From: Lotus japonicus
Taxonomy: Eukaryota > Streptophyta > Magnoliopsida > Fabales > Fabaceae
Direction: 5' to 3'
NCBI RefSeq assembly: GCF_012489685.1
Contig: NC_080043.1
Coordinates: 31,466,743 to 31,530,742 of the forward strand
DNA length: 64,000 nt
In this document: in pieces, positions 21,624 to 34,614 of the stretch
Layout: every line of letters begins with the position of its first letter
Numbering within the stretch: the stretch's first letter is position 1
The notes under the pieces: model-generated
The model's database searches: none
What the model was told of the DNA's origin: nothing
Seen by the model: only the letters and a program-made list of their open reading frames with translations
Program-made: the position numbers and the translations under genes

Positions 21624-23639
21624 ATTAAAATTCATACAATTGAATAACTAATAAAAAAAATGTTTAACCAAATCTCGAATTTTGCAAAACATATCAGAGG
21701 ATGATTTAATTATGGCTAATAAACAATAATTGATTTAATCTACAATGAAAAAAAGAGAAAAGATTTTTTTATAAACGTGATTATGCGAGTTCGGGTTTTC
21801 ACACAGTAAAATAAACTAAGCTTGATTCAGATCAACAGAAAATCGTTTAACATTATTCATGAACATGAAGACAATAGCACGAAATCATCAATAAAACATT
21901 CAGAAACATTAATCGTAGAAACAAAAAAGTATGTGATAGTAGCACAAATTAAGTATTGTGAAAGATAAATCATAAAGTATGACATCATTTTGTGTTTATA
22001 CCAAGTCATTCAAGTTTGAACCAATATTTAAAAGCATTTGTAGCTCATGAAAACAACATTTTGTTTACTCTCACTCAATACTGCATGCCCAACCTAAAAC
22101 ATTTAGACCTGCACAAAAATGGCACTTGGGTCCTCTAAAATCCTACAAAGTCATGATAATCATAAACAATTTATAGTATCCCAAATAATTTAAACAAAGT
22201 AAATATGGAAGCATTTTATTCAATCAAAGTAAACCCGAATCAATCAATCTAAGATACTAAGATAGAAAGAACAATCATAATAAAAATGTAGATATTTATA
22301 AAGCATAAATACAAACACTCAATTCTAGTGCTTTGTACCATACACTGAATTAACTGATATAAAGGTTCTGAAAGACACATGAATTAATTGAGTAAAATCT
22401 GTAACTTTGCACATGTGAGGTATAATTGAATTTTGTTCGCTAAGATGTAAACCCATGTGTTTCATAAAAAGGTATAAATGTGTACTTTTTAGCTGGCATA
22501 TACTTGTAATAGGCTCACCATGTCTCTGAAACCAAAAGTAACCCAAACAATCAAAACACGGATGTTTCGCTTCATTCCACAAAACCAAAACCAAAATCAA
22601 TTTTGTATCTGCATATATATAGGGGGAAAACTGCACATGCTAAGGAGAGGAATGAAGGGACGAGGATTAAAATGATTCATAGAGGTGTTTCTGTACTTAG
22701 AAAAGACAAATGTCCTAGAGCTTTCTTAAACAAATTAGAAGTTGACAAATCTAACTTGCTGCTTACTCAAGCAAAATTAGGAAAGAAAAAAGGCTTGAAG
22801 AGAAATCCAACAATGTATGTTTCTTTTTACTGAAGCTGAAGGTAAAAGATCCATTCTTTCATATATGAGAAGCAAAAGTTACATGATTTTCAGTCATTGA
22901 ACTATTATAGCATCCTTCAAACTCTGGTTATCTCTCACAATTTAGTATTGATAACATATTGCTAGAGATGTATGGTTCGTAACACTTTTCCAGCTGAATC
23001 CCTAGTTTAGACTTTCATTGAAACAAATATACCCATATCTACCCAAATATACTCAAATATCAATTTGATTCAACAAACCTCTTCATTACAAAAATCGAAG
23101 ATCATAAGCACAAATAGTATTGCTTAAACAATCAAGGAAAAAAATCACAACATGATTGCTTAAAAATTTATTCAAAGTGTGGTCATACCTTTTGGAAGCA
23201 GATGATGGCTTCCATAGTAGTGTAATCGTTGGGCTGTCAAATTGGTGTGGAAGAGTACTCTGAAATCTTTCTTCTGTATAAACTCTAATGGAGTTTTTGG
23301 TTATTTTTTATTTGATGGAAAAAATTGTTGGTTTTGACATACCATTCAAGATAAATAGAAATAACTTTTTAGAATGATATGATATTAATTTAAATCACTT
23401 ATCACAAATTTTGTATTATTTTTAAAATGGCTAGTTTTAAGGAAATTTAAAGGTTAAAATAAAAGAAGATATAAAATATTTACCCATTGAATATCTTTTT
23501 GCTTTTTCCTTGACGTGAATCTCTTATAAATGGAGCATGATCACGTTGGATTTTATTTATTTTAATATTTAACATAATCACATTTTTTTAAAAATTAAAT
23601 ATGTAACATAATCACGGTTTTGATATCAGTGAACATGTA

Positions 23640-24125
23640 AGATAAATTAAAAATAAAATAAAAGAGAAAAAATCAAGAAATAAACAACCCAAATTCTAAT
23701 CAAATCTAAAATTTAAAATGGTAATAATTAAAAATAGATAAAAACTACCAAAATCTAGCAAATCACAATAAAAACTCATAAAATCATGAATTAATTAAAA
23801 ATCTGAAAATTCAATAAAAATACAATAAAAATTAATTAATACTCTCAAAATAAATAATAAGATAAATTAAAATAAAATCATGAAATAAAAAACTCAAATC
23901 CTAATTAAACCTAAAATTCAAAAAGGTACTGAATAAATATAGATAAAAACTATCAAAATCTAGCAAATCACAATAAAAGCTCATAAATCCTGAATTAATT
24001 AAAAATCCGAAAATTTAATAAAAATACCATAAAAATTAATTAATACTCTAAAAATAAATCAAAAATAAATTAAGATAAAATCAAGAAATAAACAACCTAA
24101 ATCCTAATCAAATCTAAAATTTAAA
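23640..24125 (-). repeat. approximately 205-bp tandem repeats of the Helitron left arm (copy 2)
   Basis: Anchor text aaataaacaac or close variants at about 23678, 23883 and 24086, spacing 205 and 203. Same unit as in the other Helitrons. Confidence 0.8.
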
Positions 24126-24275
24126 AATATGAAAATTAACCTGAAAATGACACGTGTGGAGCTTTTTTTATGTGAATTAACGTGATAATGACACGTTACT
24201 AAGAATTAACGTGAGAACGACACCTCATCAAATTGGTCTGATGAGAGTTCTTCTTTTCTAATATATATTGATTGA

Positions 24276-25239
24276 TGGTATATTAGTTGAGTGTTGTCTA
24301 TCTCTTGATTTGTTAACAATTCAATCATATTTGAACAATAAGATACCATGTTTTCTTTTGTACAAAATGATATAAAATAATTTTTTTATTTTGCGAAAAA
24401 GCCTATGCATCAAGTCAAGTTAGAGCGTGAGTCTGGGGCTTCAACGAGTTTGAGCAATCCCGTAACCCGGCGAGATGAGTTTGGATTAAGGGTATGAGAG
24501 TTTGAGTTTATAATTTAATTCGTTGTTTTGCTTCACTCTGTAAAAAAAAACGACACTAAGTAGTACATACAAATGAGCAATACCACAATACTACATAATT
24601 AACATGGGCAAACAAAACATGCTCACAAAATCACACCCCAGCAAGAACAAAATAGAGAGAAACATAAAAAAAAAACACCTTCATTAGATTTTTTTTTTTG
24701 GGTGAAAACCTTCATTAGATTTGATTTCTTTTTTATTTTGAACGGAAGATCTGATCAAAGCTTAACCTCTGTCTATTTTTTCATTAGAAGCCTCCCAACC
24801 CATTTGAACTTTCATACAGCCTTTATTATTTTTGGTCAAGGGCTACAGCCTATGTCATATGTGACCCAATTAGTAACGGGCTAACTCAAGATAAACAAAT
24901 TATGGGCCCAGCCAATAATATAAGGGTTGTGGATATTGCTCATATTTGACCAAAAAAAACATATTGCTCGTATTTTATTTATTTTTAAAACTAGAAAAAA
25001 ATGTAAATTATAAAATTATAATTTTAAGTACTCAAATTATTGTTTTATATTAAATTTTCAATTAATTTATGCATTAGGTCATACTTAAAATTTATTAATA
25101 ATTTTGAAATTTTAATTGAAAAAATATTACTATATGTTTAGGCAGATCGTACTCACCTCATATTGAGGGGGTTCAAATGAACCCATTGAAAAAAAAATTG
25201 CACTTACCCCTTATATAATTTTTTTTAACCCCTGAAAAT
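24276..25239. other. AT-rich intergenic sequence
   Basis: No gene or recognisable transposon ends. Several poly-A and poly-T runs. A stretch with gagtttgagcaatcccgtaa (about 24448) resembles the conserved ends of a small hAT- or Mutator-like element, without a partner. Confidence 0.4.
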
Positions 25240-25612
25240 TTTTCTAGGAGGGGCAGTGGTAAGGTGATTGTTAGGTTGGAGGCAGAACTGTTTCTCTTTC
25301 TGAACTGCTTTTAATGATCAACCTGTGAAGCGTTTTTTGGTGTTTTTTATGTTCTTGGTGCCAAGTCTAAGGAAAGTCTCGCTGCTATTTGATTGTGTGG
25401 CGGTGGTGCCGAAAGCTTCTAGTCTCGCTTCCATGTTTTTCTTTTGAGCATTATGAGATGTATTGCATTCCTTTTTGTTTTTTTTTTGTTAGCTTTCCTT
25501 TCTGTTTGTATTTATTCTCTTGTTTGAGACTTATGTGTAATATGGACCTATGTACTTTAGGCATTTGCCTACCCTCTTTATAATAAATATTTGGTTTTTT
25601 TAAAAAAAAAAA
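25240..25612 (+). mobile_element. possible LINE 3' end
   Basis: A GT-rich 3'-UTR-like stretch ending in ttataataaatatttggttt and then an A run at 25602-25612, the usual look of a 5'-truncated LINE tail. Stops in all frames; the 64-codon frame at 25389 is not convincing. Low confidence. Confidence 0.3.
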
Positions 25613-27217
25613 TTAAATTAGTATACCAAGTTTTGCATCTATTTACACTAAAGACCCACCTATTTACACCAAAATACTATGGGCCAGGCCCATGAGTTAG
25701 TTATTAGGCCAGCAAAAAAATTGGTCGGGGCAAAAAAGAAAAAGATAGGTTAGTGAGGGACATAAGTGAAAAAACCTCACTCAATCACTCTCTTTCTCAG
25801 ATTCTCTCGCGTTTACGCCACCAACACCAATCCACCGCGCGCCGCACCCTGCCGCTCGCCTATCACGCTTTGCGCTGTTGATTTTCACGACATCTCCTGC
25901 TGCTGCCACCGCTCCTCCCTCCTCACCCGTCACGCTCCGCGTCGTCGATCTTCACGTTATCCTATTTATTTAATTTTTCTTTTCTGGTTTGAATTTTTGG
26001 CTTTACTTGTGTTTGTTTCCTTGATAATACTGAGGGCTAAGACATATAGGGGAGAGTAGTTTTTAACCATGGCTCTGAATTCTCTGTAGGTTATATACAG
26101 GGTGCCCTGCTATTATTATAGCCCTTTACATAAAATCTATGGCATCATAGTACGAATTTAGTGTTTTGTGGGTGGCTCTTTGATTTGGGAACTTTGGGTC
26201 TCTTTGGGTTTTGATCTGATCTGAAATGAAATGCGGTTTCCCTCCCCAAAATCATAAATTATTGATGTTTATGTTGCTGTTCTATTTTTAATATATTTGT
26301 ATTTCTTTTGTTTTATTAATTATGGGTTGTGTTATAAAAATGTGCATATGTGCATGTTGGTTGGCTTTCATTTTGAATTTACATGATTTGAGATTTGTCT
26401 ATAGAAACTCTGTGCTTGATGATGCACTAGAGCAACTGTAGAACTTTCTTTGCTATGAATATTGTGAAGAATAGGCTGCGTAACTGAATTGGAGATACAT
26501 GGATGAACGACTGTTTAGTTACCCACATTGAGAGTGATGTATTCAATAACATTAACTCTGAGCTTATTGTTCAACAATTTTAGAATATGAAATCACGTAG
26601 ATGACAACTATGACTTGTATAATTTCTGATGTATAAACATATTAAAGTTGTTTTTAATTATATTTTTACCGATGTGTTTATTTGAAAAATTTGAACCCCT
26701 GACTCCGGGTCCTGGATCTGCCACTGTGTTTAGGCAATATGTATAGTTAGCACCAACAAGGTGTTGTGACAAGATTGAACTCGAGAAAGTCATTTGTTAG
26801 GAGGGATAATTGCAGTTTCCCGAACAGGTAAAAAAGAGTAGTTGGATTGTTCTTTATTATGGATATGATTTTTTTTAAGTGAGGGTAAGAATCGAAGTAG
26901 GTCAGACTGTCGATAGAGGCCTATGGCCTAACCTACATTAGCTTAGGCCAGGCTAGGCAAAATTAGTACATAGACAAGTCAAAAGCTTTTTAAAAAGGCT
27001 TTTTAGTTAAAAAGGTCAAGCTTAGGCTACTCAGAAAGCCTTGTAAGCCTAATAGGCCGATTTATTTAATACTTAAGAATTTAATATTTTTTTTCAAACA
27101 TACCTTCATATGAAAGAGATGATGTGATTTTTGGAAAAAAAAAATATTTCGAGAGAAATTCATAGGGAATAATCTAGAAAAGTTAATAAAAAAATTAAAT
27201 TTATTGCTAGTAGTTAC
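25613..27217. other. intergenic region with a GC-rich leader-like patch
   Basis: 25760-25970 is unusually GC-rich for this window (ccgcgcgccgcaccctgccg) and looks like the 5' leader or first exon of a gene or of a transposon-borne piece, but its 97-codon frame matches nothing I know. The rest is AT-rich. Confidence 0.4.
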
Positions 27218-27309
27218 TGTTAGAATAATGATATAAATCATTCATGTGACAGTTACCCGACTGCTTAAATTTTTGGGTTAATTGATTTTTTTGATATGGT
27301 ATCAGAACC
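27218..27309 (+). mobile_element. short LTR end with primer-binding site (TRIM-like remnant)
   Basis: TGTTAGAATAATGATATAAA begins at 27218, and tggtatcagaacc at 27297-27309 matches the initiator-tRNA-Met primer site of copia and TRIM elements. About 80 bases of LTR-like sequence lie between them. No second LTR was found. Confidence 0.45.
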
Positions 27310-29279
27310 TCTATGATCAAGTGGTCTAGAGTTTCACACTTGCAGCCTTCAATTCTTCTATTAAAATCTTGAGTTGAAGCACATAGTATGTGAGTCTATA
27401 CATTATTCACGATACAAACCCTAAATGACTCTTGCGTGAGTAACCTCTTAGAAATAATAATTAAAAAATTATTATGTTACATACCCTTACTAACCTCTTA
27501 AGTTTTTAGGTTATAATTTGGTTGTTTAATAGCTACTTTTATTAATCCTAGAGAATTAGGGCAGGTAAAATAGTCATTAATAAGAATAGAGGAGTACCAA
27601 ACATACCAATTAAAAGCATTGTTTGGTATAAATCTCATCGTCTGCGCCAACGGACGTACAATGATAGAGTATGGATTGCTTACTGAGTATTAAACATACC
27701 ACTGGGATTGCTTAATTAGTGAGCTGGCATGTTTAATGCTACTCAGTGATTGGTAACATCAGTTAGCTTCTTCAATTAGGCGAACTAGCAATTAATTATT
27801 GGGAACGAGGAGTTTCATGTTTATGGCTGAATTCTCCAGCCACAAATTCAGCTATGCAATGAAAAACACTTCAAGATTTGAATACCAACCTAGTTTGTGC
27901 ATCAATCGGTTAGTTATATATGCTTTTCTGTTGGTATTCAATACGATCTTCCTACCTGTGAGAGACGACTAATCCTAAGGTGTTGGCAATTTGGCATACA
28001 CCAAATTATATGCTTTGTTTTGGGGTCAAATGTACATACTATACATTATGCATCATGAAACTTGCCATTTGATGTTTTTGTGCGATGCACGTTTTGTTGG
28101 AATTAGCAATAGCAGCACCCAAATTAGCTGTGAAATATGAGGCCCAAAATTAATTAGAGTGTCCATTAATATCCTTTTGGATTGGTACACCATCTTCCTT
28201 AATAAGTATTGACAATTTAGCAGAGACCAAGTGTTAGGAATATGACTGAAAATTGCTTACATCTAAGGGAAGTAGTTATTAATGTCCAGTCAATTGTTCT
28301 ACAGGCTGAATTGCATGATGTAAATTGTTCATTCATGCATCATGCATGTCATTAGTTGGGCATGATGATGGTGTATCAGTGGCCAAAATTTTCCAATCAG
28401 GGAATGAGCAGCTTGCGGCTCATGGGATCTATCTATCGTAGAGTGGCTGTGAAGTAATCTCTTGAGTTGCTTCAATTCATCTTGAGTTGCACACTGGTCA
28501 GATGGAGAATCCCATAATTTGTGATGCATTCACATAATGTTTTTCTTTCATCTCATTTTCGCTAACTTTTTTTTTTCTGTACATATCTCTTCTTTTTTAT
28601 CACATCGTTAATACTAAAATATTGAACTTAATTTAGTAAAAAAAAGATCATTGATAAGGTAAGAGAGAAACGGTTTCGAAAGCTATTTTGAGGGGTGGAT
28701 CAATATCATAAACAAATTTCGATGTTTTGATGTTGATTGTTTTATCATATATAAGAGTATGCATTAATCTTATTTTCTATGTAATGGGCCGGGGCAATGG
28801 GGTTTTTCATTATGTCAGTTTTGGGGTGATTTCTAATTTTGTGTAATCTGTATTTATTGAGAAATATTGTTTCTCAAGCTATGATGATTATGAAAATAAT
28901 TTTAACTTTCAAAAAAGAAAAAAAAAAAGCACTCTTGAAGGTGTTGAATATTCAACATTTCAACCTTCTAAATTTTGTCCGGAACATTAATTCTTCAAGT
29001 TATCAAAAGATAACTTGAATTTTCTTCTAATTTCAACACTTTGCATTTACAATCACAGCCAACAAGCTTAAGCTAATTACACAACAGCAACCATATCAAA
29101 ACATGATGCACCAATCATAATACACAAGTTTAAAGTACAACACCAATAATTATAACTTGACATATAATTACAATAATACACAATGACGAAATTAAAGTAG
29201 TTAAAAATAAGCTTCCCCAGCAACAATTTTTTTATCTTGTCTCGTGCTTTTCAATTCATTTGTGCAGTTATTAGATATC

Positions 29280-29282
<3 letters not shown>
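27310..29282. other. intergenic sequence, no gene seen
   Basis: Mixed unique-looking AT-rich sequence. An A-rich run at 28910-28930 may be another retro-element tail. The minus-strand frame at 28329-28529 has no recognisable content. Confidence 0.45.

Positions 29283-29351
<69 letters not shown>
29283..29351. repeat. (TA)n microsatellite
   Basis: About 34 uninterrupted TA units. Likely length-polymorphic and prone to cruciform formation. Confidence 0.95.
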
Positions 29352-29352
<1 letters not shown>

Positions 29353-30330
29353 TCTCGTTGGTGCATACATAATTGGAAATTTGGGACTATTCACCAATTG
29401 GCTATAAGTGATCTCTTAAGACATCAAATAATTACAATAAGAGTTTTTAAATAAGTGATGTGTGAAAACCTATAAAACCAATGAAAATTCTTCTTAAACG
29501 AGTTAATTTGGAGATCAAAGTTTGAGTAGGATCGGTGGTTGCTCCAAAGCTAAACGAGTTTGGAGATCACAATATTGAGCTCCAGTGGGGTGCCATCTCA
29601 CAGCGAAATAGTGGTGGAGCACCAACTCATAAATGTCTTTTCCCTATTTCTATACATCTATACCATTTCGATAAGTTTTTTAATTCCTGAGGGTCATGTT
29701 ATATGTTACTGTTATTTGTTAGTTCACTCACATGCTTACAATAGTATTTAACATCTAAACAAAATATTTCTATAATTCCCATATAGTGTTTTCCATTTTT
29801 CATACAATACATGAAAACATTAAAAAAATTCTATAATTCCCAATACAGTGCTTCCCTTTTTGCATACAAATTAAATGAATGAAATGATACAATGGTTAAC
29901 AAATTTCATCATTCTTTAAGTGTCTCTTTGAATATGTCTCTTGCCAAATATTGCATCTTATCTCTTGCTAGTGCAAGTATCTTTATTTTTGGGTTGTCCA
30001 AGAATAAGGTTTGTCATTCGATCCATTTTGACAAACTAATTCATAACATAGAGACACAACTTAGCAAAATAAAACTCATACAAATGAACACTCAAATTTT
30101 TCCAACAAACTAAAACTCACTAATCATATCAAAATACCATACCTATTTCTGCTAAGCCTCCCTTGTCGTTGCCATTGATCTTTAATTGCAATTTGGAAAC
30201 CCAACTCATAATATTTCTATCCAATACATTTATCACAGATATACACAACCTAACAAAATAAAACTCATACATGTTAGGAATTCTTTTAAGTGAAATAAAA
30301 CATATAAACCATATGGCTTATCAAAAAATA
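29352..30330. other. intergenic sequence, no gene seen
   Basis: AT-rich, with a partial internal repetition (ctataattcccatatagtgt near 29771 and ctataattcccaatacagtg near 29831). Short open frames at 29560 and 29892 are not recognisable. Confidence 0.45.
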
Positions 30331-30339
30331 AACAAATCC

Positions 30340-31233
30340 ATCTAGTTTAGCGGAAGGTATAGTGGACGCGGTGGCGTGTGGTGATGGGGCTTCTCCTAAT
30401 AGTGGGAGTGAGGAAACATGTGTGGGACAATGGGGCGGCGAGAGGGAGAGGCTGAGGGAGAAGGTAAGGGTGGTGGATCTGGTAGTTGAGGAAGACAGTG
30501 ATAGTGGTGGAGGATGAGGGAAGGGAAAGAAACATTAGCTTCTCTAGAGAAAGGGTGAGGGATGCTGGAGGAGGGAGAGGGTAGTGTAGGATGAGAAAGG
30601 GGCTGAGTCGACTCCTATCGTTGGAGAAAGGATGATGGGTGAGGGGCTTCATAGGAAGGTGGGGGGAGGGGCCACGACAGAGGGTGAAGGGAGTCGAAGA
30701 GGGGATGGGGAAAGGTGTCACAAGAGGGCTAGGGGAAATAGGCGACAGAGGAAGGTGGAGGGAAGGGCACTAGAGCACGGAGAGAGGCAGAAGAACCAGG
30801 AGAGTGAAAGGAATGTTAGGGGAGAATAAGGAAGAGAGAGACGTACAAAAGTAGGTGTTGATAAATCAATGTTTATTAGCGTGACTTTGTTGACACTAAC
30901 TTTCGCGCCCACCAAATGAGTCGCACGTGGCAATAGCATTGGACATGTGACTCTATGTTGTCCATTGAATGTAGCACAATCTCATAGCCGCCTCTAATTA
31001 TTAGTGGGAGGATGCTACGTTGGTCGGTGATTATAGCATATGCCCTAACCAACACTAACTACCCAAAAGTTGATGCTAAGTGGCGTCGGTCTATCCAACG
31101 CTAAATTTTAACTGTGTTTTCAAAGTTTGCATCAACTTAGCTTCAGTTAAGCTGACACTAAAGTGCTAAATTTAGTGTCGATGTCAGGGCTGATGCTAAT
31201 TTTTTTACGCTAAAGTGATCATTTATTGTAGTG
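30340..31233 (-). mobile_element. possible CACTA-type transposon end
   Basis: Read on the minus strand, the sequence starts CACTACAATAAATGATCAC at 31233 and is followed by repeated short motifs (GACACTAA, GATGCTAA and their complements) over about 380 bases, which resembles the subterminal repeats of CACTA elements. Inward, 30340-30830 is a purine-rich low-complexity stretch. The opposite CACTA end was not found, so the element is truncated or unrelated. Confidence 0.4.
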
Positions 31234-31934
31234 GATTCTTGAGCAATGTGTTTGTACCTTGAGAAGAGAGACACTAACTTTAAATGAGACGTGGTGGATG
31301 AAGGAGCTCCAAGTTGTTCCATCGGCTGAGACAATAATTATGGAACGGTACTCGACCATGGATATGAAATTGGTCATAGTGAAAGCCAGGTAATCGATCG
31401 TGGAGACATAGTTAATTGCGAAGTGCAATTGGATTACGGACCTTCTACCAATTGGTATTTCTAATTTCCTATGATAGGGTGGTTAGGATTGTTCTTTCCT
31501 ATGGATGGTTAGAGATTTTGTTTTGCTATCCCTTTTGTTAATTTGGCTTGTTTTTACTAGGTCTTTATTTTATATCTCTGGACATAATCTGTTACCTCTT
31601 ATCAATATTTTTTTTATAAGCATAAACAAAGGAATAAAAAAGAAAAATTAAAAAACATTGATATTCTTCCCAAATTAAAAACATTTAAATTCAATATATT
31701 TGAATTTAAAAAGAAAAATTCTCCTATATTCTTCCCCTAAATTTCACTCGTGCATCCTAAAAAAAACTTGATGTTTTCTTCTTGTAAAAAAAAATTACAA
31801 CAGAAACTTTATTTAAATATTAAACTTTAGAAAAATCTTCTCAAGCACGCGGTACACATAATAGCACTTTAAGTATCTTAGGCCCATAAAACCCTTCTAT
31901 ATCACCCAAGCACCATAGGAATTTTAATATATTA
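31234..31934. other. AT-rich spacer
   Basis: No gene or element ends recognised between the CACTA-like end and Helitron 3. Confidence 0.5.
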
Positions 31935-32102
31935 CTAGTGATTTTTACCCGCGTGTTGCACGGGGAATATGTCTATCGTATTTGGTACGTCAATCAATCC
32001 TTTGATTATTAAAAATATATTAAACAACATATGAAATAGAAGAGTCTGAAATGCTAAGTAAAATCTAGAAAGCATGAGCAGAAGTTTGAGTTGACATAAC
32101 CC

Positions 32103-32206
32103 ATATGTGCTTTTGATGTTCTTCGGCGACTCCACCGTCAAGTTGTTCTTCTCCACCGTGAATCTCTCCATTGACCATGACGTCGCCAACAGCAACAGAA
32201 ACCTAA
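32103..32206 (-). pseudogene. captured fragment of a vacuolar sorting receptor (first-exon region)
   Basis: Minus-strand translation gives a hydrophobic signal-peptide-like run (FLLLLATSWS), then MERFTVEKNNLTVESPKNIK and STY. Plant vacuolar sorting receptors begin their mature part with RFVVEKN-L-V-SP--IK---Y, directly after the signal peptide. After this point similarity stops, at the Helitron right arm. A short captured piece on the Helitron's own strand, not a gene. Confidence 0.65.
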
Positions 32207-32387
32207 AAAGAAACCCAGAAAGAATCCTCTAAATAAGAAATTATTCTTGCTCTCTCACTCTAATTTGGAGATTTCAAGAAGACCAACCCAATATGGGCAA
32301 ACCTGTAATCATGATGAGAACATATCAGTAAATTGAATTTGCATAAGTTAAAAATAAACTAATAAATATTATTCTTTAATTGCTTAC

Positions 32388-32468
32388 ATGAGAATTTTTC
32401 TCAGGGTCATATACTTCAGGTGGTTCTGCCATGGGATTAACCCCGTCTTTACGAATACTTTCTTCAAC
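32388..32468 (-). pseudogene. captured internal exon of unknown origin
   Basis: An 81-base open segment (27 codons, whole number) between a 3' splice site (TTATAG|GTTGAAG) and a strong 5' splice site (CAT|GTAAGC). It reads VEESIRKDGVNPMAEPPEVY and DPEKNSH. I do not recognise the source gene. It sits upstream of the receptor piece within Helitron 3. Confidence 0.45.
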
Positions 32469-33239
32469 CTATAACTCAAGGAGAAAAAATCGCAAATGTT
32501 ATTTAACCCAAAAGTCCTAAAAATGCAGAGAAGCCAAAGACATAGAAGGTCTCAAAAGTCTTAAAATCCAGTTGCAAAAGAAAATCAAAACACAGCAAGG
32601 AAGAACTCAAATTGGGGAAACAACAAAAAAACAAACAGATCATGAGGAGATTCAGTCAATTAATAATTACTGCAGGATCAAGCAGAAATAATAAAGCTGT
32701 CATCATGATTTTGAGAGACTCAAATACAAAATCATGAGCTTTAAGAGCTAAGATACATAATACCTTGATTGCGGATGGAATAAAGCAATGAAAATTTCAA
32801 TTGGACTTCAAACGTAACATACAAAAATAATGCAATTAGAGATGACATTCATGAGTCAATTCATAGAATAGAGGCAGGTTAATTCAAAGAAAATATATGG
32901 ACCCGATAATCTTGAGCCAATTTAAAATTAAAGCAAAACACAGATGAGAATAAAATGTCACGGAGGCCACAACTGAGGCAAATGGGTCTTGCTTTCTATA
33001 TCTCATTTCCTCTATCACTTTCTTTGTGGTATACGTTAACATAAAACTACTATATTTGTCACTATACTCTCTCTTTCTATGAAATAGATCATGAGTTCAT
33101 GACATGCTAACCTTTAGTTCAGATCATGACATGCAAGTGCACTTATCTGCGCTTGGTAAGCAAGAAAATAAATTATTAATGACTTTAGAGGAGAATTGTA
33201 ATTACCTTTACGTGGGATTTTTTTTAGAGTATTAATTAA

Positions 33240-33610
33240 TTTAATATAAAAAAAACAACCTAAATCCTAATTAATTTATACTCTAAAAATAACTCTAAAA
33301 TAAAATAAAATATTTCCTGAAATTAACATTAAATAAATAATAAGATAAATTAAGATAAAATCAAGAAATAAACAACCTAAATCCTAATCAAAACTAAAAT
33401 TTAAAAAGGTAATAAATAAAGATAGATAAAAACTACAAAAATCTAGCAAATCACAATAAAAATTAAAAACTCATAAAATCCTGAATTAATTTAAAATCCG
33501 AAAATTTAATAAAAATATTATAAAAATTAATTAATACTCTAAAAATAAATCAAAAATAAATTAAGATAAAATTAATATATAAACAACCTAAATCCTAATC
33601 AAATATAAAA
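33240..33610 (-). repeat. approximately 205-bp repeats of the Helitron left arm (copy 3)
   Basis: Anchor aaataaacaac at about 33366 and a variant at about 33580, with the same internal phrases as in the other copies. A shorter piece starts near 33250. Confidence 0.75.
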
Positions 33611-33752
33611 TTTAAAAATGTATTTTTTTATGAGAATTAACCTGAGAATGACACGTGAGATTTTTTTTATGAGAATTAACGTGAGAATGACACGTCACTA
33701 AATCAGTCTGGTAGAAGTTTTTCTTTTCGTTTCTAATATATATATTGATTGA

Positions 33753-34614
33753 TTTCGTTGATTTTATTCGTTCTTCCCAATTTTGTTTTTCCTCAATTTG
33801 TTAAACAGTTTGTCTGCAGCGTCGCAAAGTTGACAAGTTAACGGTTTCTTGTGGACAAGAGAGCATGCAACTATGCAAGACTGACAAATTCAAGGATGCA
33901 TTTGATACAAAGAGTTGGTTGATGTTGATATCTACCTGTCGGAAAATTTTGAGTGGAAGTGGTATCTCTCATGAATAAAGTAATCATACCAAATTAATTC
34001 AATAGTTGAGTGTTAGAGTTAGAGGAGTGAATTAATTCTAATTGGATCTTAGTGATTTGACTTTGACATCTACGAAACACAGAAATAAATCGCCAATTTA
34101 GTTAGCTTGCTATGCATTCATTGAATGAGCTGCATTATTGACACGGCTAATGTATAGTGCTTCCTAACTCAAACTTTATATCCAATTTTAGACACTCCTA
34201 TTATACTCGCTTAGGTTTGATGCCATGAGAACCAAATTAGGCGATTCAAGAAGAATAAAGAATATTTGTTTGCACTTTTTCAAAACTGATAAATTTGTTA
34301 AATTTGGGGATTTGGGATTTACATGTTTTCATAAACTGTTTTAAAAATAGTTCTTATTTTTAATTTTTAAAATAAAAATCTGAAAACACTTGGGATGTGT
34401 TTTTTATTTCAGTTTTTAGTTTTCAAATTAAAGTTTTTTTAGTATTAATAAATATTTAATTTAAACTGTTTTTTTAAATGTTTTTTTAGAGAAAGACAGT
34501 ATTTAAAAGATGTTTCCAAAAATGATATTTAAAAATAAAAAACTACAACAATCAAACAAGCTCTAACTTTTCCTTCCGCAAAAGATTATGGTTAGGAACA
34601 ATGGAGAAATAAAG
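33753..34614. other. intergenic sequence, no gene seen
   Basis: AT-rich. No open frame or element end recognised. Confidence 0.5.

Larger units (their letters stand above)
21335..24275 (-). mobile_element. Helitron 2, non-autonomous
   Basis: 2.9 kb on the minus strand. The 5' end at 24275 is TCAATCAATATATATTAG after A. The 3' end at 21335 is ...CACTAG before T, preceded by a perfect hairpin CCGTGC-AAC-GCACGG (21358-21363 paired with 21349-21354). Left-arm repeats lie at 23640-24125. The right arm resembles that of Helitron 1 (aacatgaagacaatagcac near 21860). No Rep or helicase. It contains a SINE, and unidentified short open frames at 22325-22636 (minus) and 22603-22833 (plus). Confidence 0.85.
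31935..33752 (-). mobile_element. Helitron 3 with captured exon pieces
   Basis: 1.8 kb on the minus strand. 5' end at 33752 (TCAATCAATATATATATTAG, one TA longer than the others) after A; 3' end at 31935 (CACTAG before T) with an imperfect GC hairpin. Left-arm repeats at 33240-33610. Carries a vacuolar-sorting-receptor piece and one exon-like piece with clean splice sites. No Rep or helicase, so it is non-autonomous. Confidence 0.85.

Noticed and set aside
23640..24125. Regular repeats considered as a CRISPR array
   Set aside because: Plant nuclear DNA; units are about 205 bp, AT-rich and contiguous without unique spacers, and belong to Helitron arms.
30347..30939. Open frames of 65-124 codons
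   Set aside because: Purine-rich low-complexity sequence inside a likely transposon arm.
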